Below, piece after piece: positions 45,331 through 56,179 of a stretch of 64,000 nucleotides of DNA. Source of the DNA: Neofusicoccum parvum. Its lineage: Eukaryota; Ascomycota; Dothideomycetes; Botryosphaeriales; Botryosphaeriaceae. Location: contig CP087210.1 in the NCBI GenBank assembly GCA_020912385.1, positions 2,108,001 to 2,172,000 of the forward strand, in the 5' to 3' direction. Position 1 is the stretch's first letter; every line of letters starts with the position of its first letter. The notes under the pieces were generated by a model. The model did not search any database and was not told where the DNA came from. It was given only the letters and a program-made list of their open reading frames with translations. Position numbers and translations under genes: made by a program.

Positions 45331-47784
45331 ATGGAAACTTCTCCAAGCTCTGACCTGGATGGTCCTCACATTCGCAAGAGCACACGTACCGCGTCCGAGC
45401 CACAATCGCGCGCCAGACGACTCCGTGGCTCTACGATGCGTGCCTACCACTTGCTCGATGATCCTGCTCTTCTCGCCCCCGCAGACAACCAGATCCACCC
45501 GCAGCTCAGTGCTGTCGGTAGTTCTACTTCTACCTCTGGTTCTCAAAGCGAAGCAACCCCCAACGAAGAGCCCGGGGATGTTCTGGCTGAATCCGATTCA
45601 CCTCCCTCTCGACTTTCCTGTTCCGCCAAGCAGCCTCGTCCGGAAGCCAAAGTCCCATCCACACCTACCCCTCCTATTCTTAACACACGGCTAGAGATCT
45701 CATCAACGTCGGCTTCGATCAAGCTAAAATATCTTCTCGGCTTGTCATCTGCCCCGGAGGCCTCTTCAACATCAACAGCCGCGGAGCCAGATCGTGCCGA
45801 TCCTCACAAAGAGCCTGTCCTTTTCATGCGCCTACCCGCTGAGATACGCGTCATGATATACAAGCGTACATGGGCTGTGGTAAACTGCCCTTGGAAGGTG
45901 GCGGTTGAGGCAGACCATCGGTGGACATGCACTACAGACGCCAAGTTTTGGCTCGGTCCCAGCCCCACGGCTCAAGTGTTCTACCCAACCATCATTCTGG
46001 AGATGGACCCGCGAATCAAGGGAGAGTTCTTACATGAGCTGTGCGCCCAATTTCCTCTTCAAATGAGCCTTGGCGTCTTCTTCATGAAGAAAATCCCCGA
46101 CCCCAGTATTCATATGCCATCCACCTTCGAGCACCTACGGGAATGTCAGGTCATATATCACCCTTACAAGCCGAGTTCCAATGGCCTTCACATTACAAGC
46201 TTCAAGAGATTTGAAGACATCATATTTGATGTCTATATGATCGTCGGGCTGCTCCAGACTTTCCCATCCTTACGGAAAGCGCTGGTCTATATGCAGTTGC
46301 ACCCTAGCATGGTTCTCTCAAGTACAAGATCTATGCTGGATGTATTGGAAGCGCTCAAAAAGACCATGGATACACCAACCCTCACAGAGCGATGTGTGGG
46401 TTCCTTTGCTCAACACAACGATGGAGAGTTCCTCATCGGGTGGGTCAGCGGCAAAGAATTTCTCTCTGGCAAATATCGCTCAGTTGACTATTTGGAGAGA
46501 CTCCGCGCGTCTTGGCGTCTACAAGTGCACGATCTCCACAGGTGTGACTCTGGTCTGTGCAAAGCCAGAGTCAAAATCAAAGCTACCATCGACACCCTCC
46601 GAAGAGTCTGCAGCAACATCGCGTCGATTGATACACAAGTTTCACGGTGGCTTTCCCAATACCGGTCTTTTATCACACGCGGTGCTTGTGTCCTCATTGT
46701 GTTCTTTTGCAGGCTTCCAGAATTCACTGAGCCCAAGACTGCGCATAATTTCTGGCATCGAATCATCTACACACTTCTTTTTCGTCATCAAGTGGACAAC
46801 TTCAGGGTGTGCGTGGGTTTACTCATTCTACGCAACGGCTGGATGAACCGCAACGGCTGGATGAACCGCAACGCCTGTTGTATCTACCTTCAAAGTCTCC
46901 TTCATGCATTTGCCACCTGGGAAATCAACCATGCAGCGAGCATCATTGCTACGGTACGCTGTTTCGGCGCACCCACCGTTACCATCGAGTATTTTCAGAA
47001 GTTTCAGCGCGGCTTCCAGCATCTAGCCACTATCAGCGCCCCTGGGCAAACGGCTCATACCTCAACACACAACAGACTTCTCGCACAAATATGGCACTGC
47101 ATCAAGAGGCTCGTGTCCTTCTTTATCGATGTCTTCTTTGGACTTGTGTTCCAGATCTACCTACACATCACCGCCTGGGTTGTCATTCCGATCCTTTTCA
47201 ATGTGCCATTGCTTATGCTCCTCGGTTTGCCGGAATGGACAACTAGGCTAAGGGACGCAGTTTCGCCGTACTTAATGCTCTCGGAAGGCTCTTTTGTCCA
47301 CACTTACATATACCCACCGGACTGCGACTTCTCCTCTGAACAACCATTTCAATTCTTCAGAACCCTGGGTTGCGTTCTTTGTGTGTTTCTTTGGCCATAC
47401 CTTTCTGTACATTTGTTCTGGCAACCGATCATGAGCTTGAGGGTAAGCCATTTGCTAGAGATGTCCCTTGCTCGCTGGAGAGTAGTAGGCGATATCCGCG
47501 ACTTCGTTCCGGTAGCTCGTAGAGCGGCTTCCTGGGTCGCCGCCTCCATTCCAACCCCTGCCAAAAGCTGGGCGAGGGGGAATACAGTCTTGCTTTGGGC
47601 CTTCGGCTTCGCTGTCGCCATGCCTGTTGTCAAGGTCATTCCTTACGTCCTTCGAGCTGCGCTTGTGAGGCTCCTGCCGGCGGAGATTTGGGAAACCCTG
47701 TTCGAGATTCTGGTTCTTCTCGAATCGTTCGTCTGTGCATGGGTCTGGGAGTGCCAGCCCTCTCTGCGTCTGAGGGCAGCATAG
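45331..47784 (+). CDS. F-box-like LPxEIR protein with multiple membrane segments, copy 3
   Basis: Largest member of the three-copy family, 817 residues from the ATG at 45331, which has a better start context (GCCATGG) than the in-frame ATG at 45247. It has no intron, unlike copies 1 and 2. The first 165 residues are Ser/Thr/Pro-rich and disordered. Then come FMRLPAEIRVMIYKRTW, MDPRIKGEFLHELCAQFP and a Cys pair (HRCDSGLCKAR), in the same order as in the paralogues. The C-terminal half has at least five hydrophobic helices (for example FITRGACVLIVFFC, IYLHITAWVVIPILFNVPLL, TLGCVLCVFLWPYLSVHLFW, VLLWAFGFAVAMPVVKVIPY). An 18-bp tandem duplication repeats NGWMNR. Location in a membrane is predicted; function is unknown. 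Confidence 0.75.
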   Translation: METSPSSDLDGPHIRKSTRTASEPQSRARRLRGSTMRAYHLLDDPALLAPADNQIHPQLSAVGSSTSTSGSQSEATPNEEPGDVLAESDSPPSRLSCSAKQPRPEAKVPSTPTPPILNTRLEISSTSASIKLKYLLGLSSAPEASSTSTAAEPDRADPHKEPVLFMRLPAEIRVMIYKRTWAVVNCPWKVAVEADHRWTCTTDAKFWLGPSPTAQVFYPTIILEMDPRIKGEFLHELCAQFPLQMSLGVFFMKKIPDPSIHMPSTFEHLRECQVIYHPYKPSSNGLHITSFKRFEDIIFDVYMIVGLLQTFPSLRKALVYMQLHPSMVLSSTRSMLDVLEALKKTMDTPTLTERCVGSFAQHNDGEFLIGWVSGKEFLSGKYRSVDYLERLRASWRLQVHDLHRCDSGLCKARVKIKATIDTLRRVCSNIASIDTQVSRWLSQYRSFITRGACVLIVFFCRLPEFTEPKTAHNFWHRIIYTLLFRHQVDNFRVCVGLLILRNGWMNRNGWMNRNACCIYLQSLLHAFATWEINHAASIIATVRCFGAPTVTIEYFQKFQRGFQHLATISAPGQTAHTSTHNRLLAQIWHCIKRLVSFFIDVFFGLVFQIYLHITAWVVIPILFNVPLLMLLGLPEWTTRLRDAVSPYLMLSEGSFVHTYIYPPDCDFSSEQPFQFFRTLGCVLCVFLWPYLSVHLFWQPIMSLRVSHLLEMSLARWRVVGDIRDFVPVARRAASWVAASIPTPAKSWARGNTVLLWAFGFAVAMPVVKVIPYVLRAALVRLLPAEIWETLFEILVLLESFVCAWVWECQPSLRLRAA
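46831..46875 (+). repeat. 18-bp tandem duplication in coding sequence
   Basis: Two exact copies of an 18-bp unit (46831-46848 and 46849-46866) are followed by half a third copy. They encode RNGWMN twice in frame. It lies between two hydrophobic segments, so it lengthens a loop. Confidence 0.95.
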
Positions 47785-48523
47785 CAGAGGTACACGGGCA
47801 TGCTGGTCTGCATACACTGGTGGTGCTTGGGCCCCAGCCTTGTCTCATCCACTCGTTCTCGAGATTCAGGCGGGCTATCAGGCAAACTGGCGAGGGAATC
47901 ACGAGAGGCTCTTGCGATCACTCTCCATTGCTTTTTTCTGAACCCTTTCCTGCACGACTTTCTGTTTCTTTGTCCTGCATTACGTGGGACATGCGCTAAA
48001 TTGATTTTCGATGCTTTTGGCTGTCTGCGATGGGGGTTGAGGCAGTGGCTGTTGATCAGCCAGACTGCAGGATTGGTTCTGGTGCGGTCATGGGGACGGC
48101 AATGGGGTGACATGGCTTGGAGCAATTTGCTAGGACAAAGGAAAGACAGTTTGTTTATACGTGCTACTTGCACTTTGCTTGGGTGCTGACCTGGCTTGCA
48201 CTGCAGAGAGCTGCTGCAGCCCATGGTCGTATCAGTTGCTTTTGAAGGCAACACTACGTGAGAAGCTAGGGGTGCGTCGGGATGCCCTGAGGTTTGCCTG
48301 GCAAGACAGAGAAGCAGTTGTGTCTCACACCGATTGTGGGCTTCACAGCAGGGTCGCGTCCTTGCGGCAACGACTTCCGCGGCGCACCAGCCACTTATGA
48401 CGCGGATAATATCAGCCTTAGGCCGCAGGGCCGTAGATCACCCGCAACGCGTCTCACTGAGTCAAGGTCTCTGGACAAAGCAACCGCAGGCCGCCGCGCG
48501 GACTTGCCCCCTCCACCACCAGC
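47785..48523. other. Intergenic DNA, no gene recognised
   Basis: About 740 bp lie between the copy-3 stop and the Tfb1 start, both plus strand. Minus-strand frames here (for example 48254-47643) are antisense to the end of copy 3 and have no domain. A GCCGCGCGGAC..CCACC leader precedes the Tfb1 ATG. Confidence 0.55.
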
Positions 48524-50543
48524 ATGTCCCGCGTGTCCGCCTCGTACAAGAAGCAGGATGGCCTTCTGTCCGTGTCCAAGGACAACCGCACCGTCCTGTG
48601 GACCCCGGCCCAGCCGCCGCAAGCCCCGCCGTCGCTGACCATCGCCGTGTCTGACGTTGCCAGTGCGTTCCCTCGTCGTGCTCCGCCGGCGATGACTGTG
48701 TACTTACATCAAGCCCGCGTCCGCAGACCTGCAGCAGACGCCCGCCACCAGCGCCAAGGTCTCCATCAAGATCGTCGCCACCGAGTCCTATGTCTTCGCC
48801 TTCACTTCCCCGACCGCGCGCGATGACCAGGTTGCCATCACGAACACCCTCCGCACTGCCATCGAAGCTGCGAAGGCCCGCAGCGCCGCCGCCTCGAATG
48901 CCCCCACGCCCGCCCCGGCCCCGGACAATGCCGGCCAGTCGTCGTCAATGGCAATCGCGAAGGCCGTGTCGGGCGGCACCACCGGCGCCGAAAGAGAGGA
49001 TGACAGCATGTACACGGACGAGCGGTTGCTGGCCGACGTGGAGCTGCAGCGGTCGCTCCTGAGCAAAGACCTGAATACGCAGAAGCGATTCTACGAGGCG
49101 CTGAAGGGCAAGCCGGAATCTATCTCGCATTCGCAGTTCTCGAAGCAGTTCTGGTCGACGCGGGTGCATCTGCTGCGAGCCCACGCGGTGCAGCTGAGCC
49201 AACGACATGGCCCGTTGAACGCGCTCTCGGCCATCAAGCTCAAGATCAGGGATGACGGCACGCCGCAGACGACATTGACCCGGGGCCAGATTCAGACCAT
49301 CTTCAACCAGCATCCGCTGGTGCGGAAGGCGTACAATGACTTGGTGCCGCCGATGGGAGAGGTGGAGTTCTTTGCGGCATTCTTTGCGAGCAGGCTGTAT
49401 AAGAGGCTGAAGGGAGAGAAGATCACGGAAATGGACCCAACCAATCCGAAGTTCGACAAGTATCTCAACGATACGGAGGAGAATGAGAAAGCTAAGGCAT
49501 TGAGCATGGAGACCTTCCCGCACTTCCTGGACATCGAGGGCAATGAGTCAAATCATAGCCAGCGTAAAGGCAACCAGCCGGACTTGACTATGAGGCCGAG
49601 CGGACCCGACAAGGTCCCCATCCTAAGGAGTCTGAACCGGGTCAGTGGGCATATGATGGCAGACGTTGCACCTGCCGATGCAGATACGCATGCTCCAGCT
49701 GGAATGGATGAGGCTACGTGGGAGCAGTTGCGTTTACGAGATCTGCAGCGCAACGACGAGGACAACCGCGTCCTACTTAAGATTAAAGATCAGAGGCAGT
49801 TCTTCGCCCGTGACAACAAGTCATCAGCAGAAGCGCAATTCTACGCAAAACAAGTACCGTCAGATGTCCTCAAGACACTCCGTAAAGAACTTGACGGCCG
49901 TAATCTCCAACTCGGCGGCAACGGAGTCAACCTCCAAAGTGTCATCAACGTCGACGACAACAGCGACAGCGATCAAGACGCCAAAAAGCCCGCCGCCCAA
50001 CGCGTTGGCACCAAAGCCAGCCGCGGTGCAGCCACAACCCAAATCCTCTCGGCCGTCAAGCAGCGCCTCTCCCAAAACGCAGACACCTCCACACCCCTCG
50101 GCACTTTCGCCACAGTGCCCATCGCCGAGTACGGCCTGACCGAGGCCTCGATCAACGCGCTCACGCTCAACCACAATACGACAGTCGAGTTCTTGCATTA
50201 CTTCTGGGCCGTGTACAACAGCGGCGACGCGGACCGCGCAGGCGAGCTCAGCACGCTGGTAGAGACGCTGGAGAAGAGCATCGAGCGCATCAAGGCCGTG
50301 GCCGACGAAGCGGAGCGCGAGCGCCAGAAGTTGATTGCTGACGGTCGTCGCCGCGCCGAGGAGCACACGGCGCGCACCGGCAAGCGCAAGCGCTTCGACG
50401 AGCGCGCCTACAAGGGAGGCCGCAAAGCCGTCGAGCAAATCACGCGGCCGACCGTCGAGGCGGTGCGGAAGGCGGTGCAGACGTATAGGGAGGAGCTGAA
50501 GAAGCAGATGGCGCTCGCACAGCAGGCCCAGGCGGCAGCGTGA
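48524..50543 (+). CDS. tfb1: TFIIH core subunit Tfb1 (p62)
   Basis: Subunit of the TFIIH core that links it to TFIIE, activators and the repair factor XPG/XPC, for promoter opening and nucleotide-excision repair in the nucleus. Exons 48524-48662 and 48727-50543 are joined by a 64-bp intron (GTGCGT donor, CCGCAG acceptor) and give 651 residues. An N-terminal PH-like domain (about 1-110) starts MSRVSASYKKQDGLLSV and continues after the intron with VSIKIVATESYVFAFTS. Two BSD domains follow: about 150-200 (LQRSLLSKDLNTQKRFYEAL, FSKQFWSTRVHLL) and about 230-280 (VEFFAAFFASRLYKRLKG). The C-terminal third contains the Tfb1 helix ALTLNHNTTVEFLHYFWAVY and a long charged coiled coil to the end. Length fits fungal orthologues. 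Confidence 0.95.
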
Positions 50544-53500
50544 GCGCGATGATTTTGCCCCTCGGACTTTCAACCCTTTCTCGCTACCAAATCCACGTTG
50601 CAAAATCCGTCTCCGGTTGGTTTTTCTATCGGACGAAGAAGAGAATTCGGAGCGCGCTTATGTCCGAAGTCACCCACGGGACCGGCTAAGAGCCATCCCG
50701 ATGCTTACGAGCAGGCAGTCCGAATGGGTAAGCTAAAGCGAGACTGATTTTTTTTTTCCCTTGCACAAGACCTCCCCACTCGCGTGGTGATCACGCTCTC
50801 GCTGGTCCGCGGAGATGTGACAGTTCTCTCTTAGGAATACAGGCCAAAGCTCTTTTGGTTTCACACACAGTCTAATAGAGACGGAGGGGCCGGATGGGGT
50901 CTCATGGTACTGGGGTCAGTGGGGCATGCGTATCATAGTTTGCCTTTTTTTTTTCTTCCTGTGGGTTATTCTTCCCGCCTCTCAGCGAGCAACAATTGCT
51001 TTAGAGGATGGATGGTTTGCATAGCGTAGGCGTTGATTCACCTTCGGGGTTTTTATTTTTATTTTTATTCTCACCCATCAATAATCGCGAAACCGCTTCG
51101 GTAAAATGGTCCGAGTGATATTACTTTTTCCGGTTAGTGCGTGCATCGGAGTGTTTCTTATTTATTTCTTTTTATTTTTCGGCTGGACATAGGCGAGGGT
51201 AGTAGTACGCAAAGGCGAGGTGTTTTGCTTAGCATAGGTGGTGTATCGAATTCTTATTTCTCGGTAATACGCTGAGAAGGGGTTAGAATGAGCGGAGGTT
51301 GATCATGTAGATTGGATATATTTCGGAGGCGGCAAAATACCGATAATTTTACAAAGCGAATTATGTAGAGAATATTATGTGATTGTTTACCTTCTTCTGC
51401 ATTGATCGGTCCCGCTCTACGCGTGATGGTTTATAAGAGTCTTCATCGTTAAAGCTGGTCGGCGTGTGAGGTATGTATTTGACGAGGTTGGGCTACCATT
51501 GTACGACGACCTTGTATAATATGCGTGCGCGGGGTTTATTGGAAAGAAAAGTAGAAAGAGGGGTGATCTCGTCACCTGAGAAGTCCTAAGGCTTGGCTAA
51601 ACTAAGCCTCGGCAACTAGGAGGGGGGTTCGTAACGCAGCGGGTGGAATTCTTGTCGTTATGTTGTTATCAAGTAAATGGGCGGTTTGCTTTTCCTGCGT
51701 CGGTCACTAGGATGCTTATCGATAGTCTTAAATAATGCGGAGAACCCCAATGAATTTAGTGTGTCTCTGACTCAAGCACGTTGTAGTAGGTACATAGGCT
51801 TCTTTAAAAGGGAAAAGGTTGGTAGGTCGCGATGGATTAAGAGCGTGGGACTATATGCAGCCCTGGTGATGCTTATATTGGTAGGCTAATACGCTAAACT
51901 TTGGAGAGGAGGAGGGAGACCCATTGTTGATGGAGAAGAACAGTGAAACGTAACTGAGGTAGGTCCAGCCGACGTGGGTGGGGGAAGCGTGCGTCAACCA
52001 AGATCCTAGCAAAGCATAAAATGGCCGGTAGTTGTGACGTGCTTCTAAGACCTAAGTACAAGATTTTCTAGACATTCATGGCAATTAGGGTAAGGGTTCG
52101 CTACCGACAAGAAGGATTTGCGGCCCACATATGTAATCAACCAAGAGCGGGGCGGTCACGCGGACACTTCAACTGCAATGGTCAAACGACCGTTGAGGAC
52201 TCATTCTGCGAGCCAAATCTGGACGAAAGTGGTAGATCTGAGATCTCGATTTTGAACAGGGTTTGGTCGCTGGCCGAGTTCGATAAGAAGGTCTGACTCA
52301 AAGTTCCCGCGGATATCCGCTTTCTGTACGTAAGGTAAATTCTTCGCGGTGCGAACGCCTAATCGTGACAACACTGTTGCCGCGTACAGTTTCAGCACGA
52401 GCAGGCTGCTCAACGATTCATGTTCGTCGCTGTCGTGGTGGTGGGAGCTGCGTCGCACGAGTGGTTGCTCGACGGCATAAGTGCGTCTAGCCGGTCGATC
52501 CTTTAGCCTGCTCCCTTGTGTGAAGTCAGTCGGAGCGCCACTGGAGCCTAGAATATGGCTGCAATGCTGTCTCGCTTAATCATTCTGCCAGAGGGCCTCT
52601 TGGTGAAAGCCATTGGTCTCTCTCACTGGAAATGATGACGAAGAATGGCTACAACGCGTTCGTTGAACCCCTGAGTGCTTAAGGGAGCGAGCTCTACTAG
52701 TAGAAGGATAGGGACACTTCGAGCTATATCCGCATGCGAATTAAACCGAGAATATCGGATGCATGCACGTCTAGCCGGGAAGGGGAAGGCTTCATGTGTC
52801 GATGGTGTATCAGGTGCAGTCCCTCAAAGCGGTGTAGAAGGCGGGATGATGGGTCTCTAGGCTATACGAAGCAGGGCAGAATCAGTCTTCCGACGGAGGC
52901 AGAACCAGTTGCGAGATCCGTGGAAAGCGCACGATCGTGTTCTCACGGTTTCTGCGAGGCACTGGAGTGTTAGATGCACGGTGCAACGAATTCCTTGCTC
53001 CCCGTGTCGTACGGCGTCCAGCGCTAGTGGGATTTGCCAACCACGGCTCTCACAAAGTGGTACGATGCTGCTTTTTCTAATCATACTCCATCATGGTAGA
53101 TGTCTTGAAGACTTGGCCCTTGGGTGACGATCCTGATTGAGATTCAGTGGTGGGGGAGCGACCTGGAAAGAGGGTTCGCAAGGCGAGCGTAGACGCAGGC
53201 AAGCACCTGGGGGCCGGCTTGTCGGTTCCATCTACAGTCCCAGCAACGGTCTCAATTTGGGTGTAATGCATGCTTCTCCACAGCGGCCAGGAGTGGCTTC
53301 TGTTTTGAGCTGCATCGCGGACTTGTGTGGACAGGAAAGGAAATCCGCGTCATGCCATCCACGGAAGCACGCTTAGGATTTACCTTTTGGCGCGTTCACC
53401 GCTGCATCTCGCTTCCCCATGCACGGTGTTCACCTTTGCTGTTTGAAGGGTCAGCAATCGGCGATGTCCCGCGAGGTCGGCCCGTTGCAGGACGTTCTGT

Positions 53501-55502
53501 CCAGCACGGCGCAACGGGCGGGTTCCTTTTCGGTCTTCAAGAACATAATTCCGACGGCTGGCCTACAGCCAACGGGAGCGATTGAACAGCGGCAGCTGGG
53601 GCCCGAGAGATTCGCGGTGGGGACGGCGCGATCGGAAAGTTCGGAGTCCAGGAGGAAAAAGAAATATATAGCAGGTACCCCACACCCCCTGCATCAAGAG
53701 AGCGCACCACGGTAGGGACTGGCGCTGTATTTGGTATGTTCCGACCCGTACACTGCGGGTCGGTCGCTAAGGCTTTCCGGAGCGGCAATCATGACGTGCG
53801 TGTCCAAGGATCTTGAGCCAGAGCCGCTCAACGGCCTGCTGCAGCCTGAGGTCATCGCCCGGTGCTGGCGTGCTGGGCCCCTCCGGATCTGAGGAGCAGG
53901 CTTGGATTGGCCCGCAGGCTTGGGGGCTGGGTGACGAGGTGAGTGTCGGCGCCGCGTCCGCGAGATTCTTTGGACGAGGATCCGCGGCGACGCTCGGCAT
54001 GCAGCACGCGGTCGAAAGGGCGGACGCGTCCCGAGCAGCCGGGTCGCATCTCAGGCCACTGTCAGGACGCGGTGGTGGAGCGGTCTGCTTCAGAGCGAGC
54101 CCGCAGCGGCTCTGCACGTGGGAAAGGGCGCCAAACGGGCTGACCTGCATCTGCTCCCTGCCGCCGTGCCCGCGCAGGAGCCAATCGAGAGGCCTAACCC
54201 GGTTCGGAAATAAGAAGCGTGGTAGGGCCGCGGACGGCGGCGCGGAGGATGCAGGCGGGCCACAACGGCCGGACTGAAGGCTGGCTGGGGCGGGCGAGGG
54301 CCGGACCTCTGGCTGCTGGGCCGGCGAGCCAGATGCCAGGCTGCGCGTGGCACCCCTGCCGCTTCGCGCTCTGCTGCGCAGACCCGCATTGCCTCTGTAC
54401 GACGCCTGGCTGGGGTGATGGGCTTGGCATGGCTGGTGACGCCGCCGACAGGGCCTTCCAGGCGCCGGGACAGGCCGTGAGCCGGCCGGGCGAGCGAGAC
54501 GGCGCGGCGCCGGAGTGCGGGCGTGGAGCGCGGCCAGCGCGGCGGGGAGGCGGAGGGGGCAGGGTCAAGTGCCGGGGCGGCGGAGGCATGGAGGGCGGTG
54601 GGCGCGGCGGAGGAGCGGGCCTGGTGCACGCCGGCGCCGCCCGCCAGGCCGCGGGGCAGACGAGCCCGGCGGCGGCTGGGCTGGGGCGCGGTGGCAGCGT
54701 GCGGGCTGGCGTGCTGGCGTGGAGGCGGGCGGCGCGCGGCATGGTTGGGCCGTCGCCCGTTCACTGACCACTATCCCGGCCTCACATCTCACAAGGCACC
54801 GGGCACCGACGTCAGAAGCCCGCCCTCACGCGCCCGCTCCTCCGTCGAGGCCCGCGGCACCCTTGCGTCGGCCGCCGCGCGCGAGCCGGGGCCTGCGAAG
54901 TCGATTTAAGCTCGTATCTCGGGCACTCAGCAGCAACGATCCCCTCCGCCGGAGACGCAGCCGTCTGGATCGCCGCCAGGCCCGCCCGGCTGCCTCGCCC
55001 GGCCCGAGCCCGCCGCCGGGCCATAAAACACGGCCTGCCTGCTGCTCTGCGGCGCCCCCAGCCCTCCGCCGGCGAGCTTCGTTTCCCAGGCCCGACCCGC
55101 CCCCCAGCGCCGCCCATCCGCTCCGGCCGCGCAGCATGCCGCGCCGCCGCCGGGCACGCCTCACTGCCGCCTGCCCGCGGACGGCTCGCGGCCCGGCCGC
55201 CCGGCGGTGGCGTGTGCAAGAGCGAAGTTGCAGAAAGACAAAGGATGGCCTTGCATTCGTGAGAACTCCTACCTGCCCGAGAAACCCAGCGCTGCCCAGA
55301 GAAAGGATTGTGCCAACGTGACTTGGAGAGAACGACCGCAAGGAGACAGAGAAAAACAGAAGCCAAGGAGAGGAAGACCCGGAGCGCCCGCTGCCGCCGC
55401 TGCAGCCCGCCCGTCCGCCACGGCCACGGCGCCGGCCTCGCCCTGGAGCGCGCCCGCCGCCCGCCGCCCGCGCCCCGCCCGTCGCACCGCCCACCGCGGG
55501 CC
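50544..55502. other. Gene-poor interval: AT-rich block then GC-rich block
   Basis: No convincing gene is seen in 5 kb. From 50544 to about 52100 the sequence is AT-rich, with T-runs at 50747-50758 and 50946-50955 and a TTTTTA repeat near 51050-51070. The largest plus frames are only about 70 codons. From about 52100 to 53700 composition is ordinary. From about 53800 the DNA is extremely GC-rich, with long overlapping frames on both strands (for example 54515-55321 plus, 54764-54090 minus). All of these are Arg/Ala/Pro/Gly-rich and mutually exclusive, so I regard them as composition artefacts. Confidence 0.6.
50700..52100. repeat. Second AT-rich low-complexity block
   Basis: Poly-T runs, TTTTTA tandem repeats and a general drop in GC, with no frame longer than about 70 codons, set this block apart from Tfb1 just upstream. 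It may be an old RIP-mutated repeat, but no terminal repeats or transposase remnants were recognised. Confidence 0.4.
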
Positions 55503-56179
55503 TCACAGATCCCGGACGGGGTCATACATCTCTGCTTCGCGCGTCAGCGGCTGTCTCTTCTCCTCGTCGCGCCTGAAACGCGGCCTCGGCGCCGGCGCCG
55601 CGAGCATGCACCCACCCGTTGAGCCACCCCCGCCGTTGTTGTTGCCGTCCGGCGACCCGGCCTGCGATGGAACTGCCGCACCTGCGCCGTCAGTCTCGCT
55701 GGCAGTCACGCTGGACGATGCTCCGCTACCTCGGTGCCGGTTCCTGTTGTCACGGTACCGGAAGACGTGCCACAGCAGCCAGCGGATGATCCAGTTGTCC
55801 TCGTTGCGCCCGTCCATGTAGTGGCCCATCTGGTAATACGGCCGTGTCCGCGCGCCCGCCGCGTGGTACACGTTCAGCACCTCGCGGTGCATGGCCGTCT
55901 CCGTGATCTGGTTCGACGAGTATGGCGGCTGCACCGTGGGGTCCGCGCGGCACTGGGGCACCAGATTTGACGCGTCCTGGCTCGTCCGCCTTCGCCCCTC
56001 GGCCGCCTCTTCCTGCATGCCTGATGAGTAAGGGCCCCGGCCTCCCGGCCTTCCGTCCGTGCGCGGCGCACCTTCATCAGCTCGTAGAGCTCCTTGTGGG
56101 CCGGGTTGTCCTCCGACAGGCCCAGCCGCTGGAAGAAGTCCGCCTTCGTTCTGCTTGGCGCGAGCTTAGCCAAAGCCAT
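55503..56179 (-). CDS. Small conserved fungal protein with Trp-rich core, 205 residues
   Basis: Exons 56179-56072 (36 codons) and 56012-55503 (170 codons with stop) are joined by a 59-bp intron, GTGCGC to TGCAG, in phase 0. The N-terminus (MALAKLAPSRTKADFFQRLG) is followed by SEDNPAHKELYELMKEEA. Exon 2 has a conserved core with a Cys (LVPQCR), REVLNVYHAAGARTRPYYQM and DNWIIRWLLWHVFRYRDNRN (about 95-125). The C-terminal half is Ser/Gly/Asn-rich and disordered. I recall ascomycete proteins with the same VLNxYHxxG and NWIIRWLLWHVFRYR blocks, but no function. The helix with five Trp/Phe is amphipathic and could lie on a membrane or partner. There is no signal peptide. The acceptor was chosen over an earlier AG because only it keeps the frame. 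Confidence 0.78.

Noticed and set aside
54515..55321. 268-codon plus frame
   Set aside because: Extremely Arg/Ala/Pro-rich and overlapped by equally long minus frames; composition artefact.
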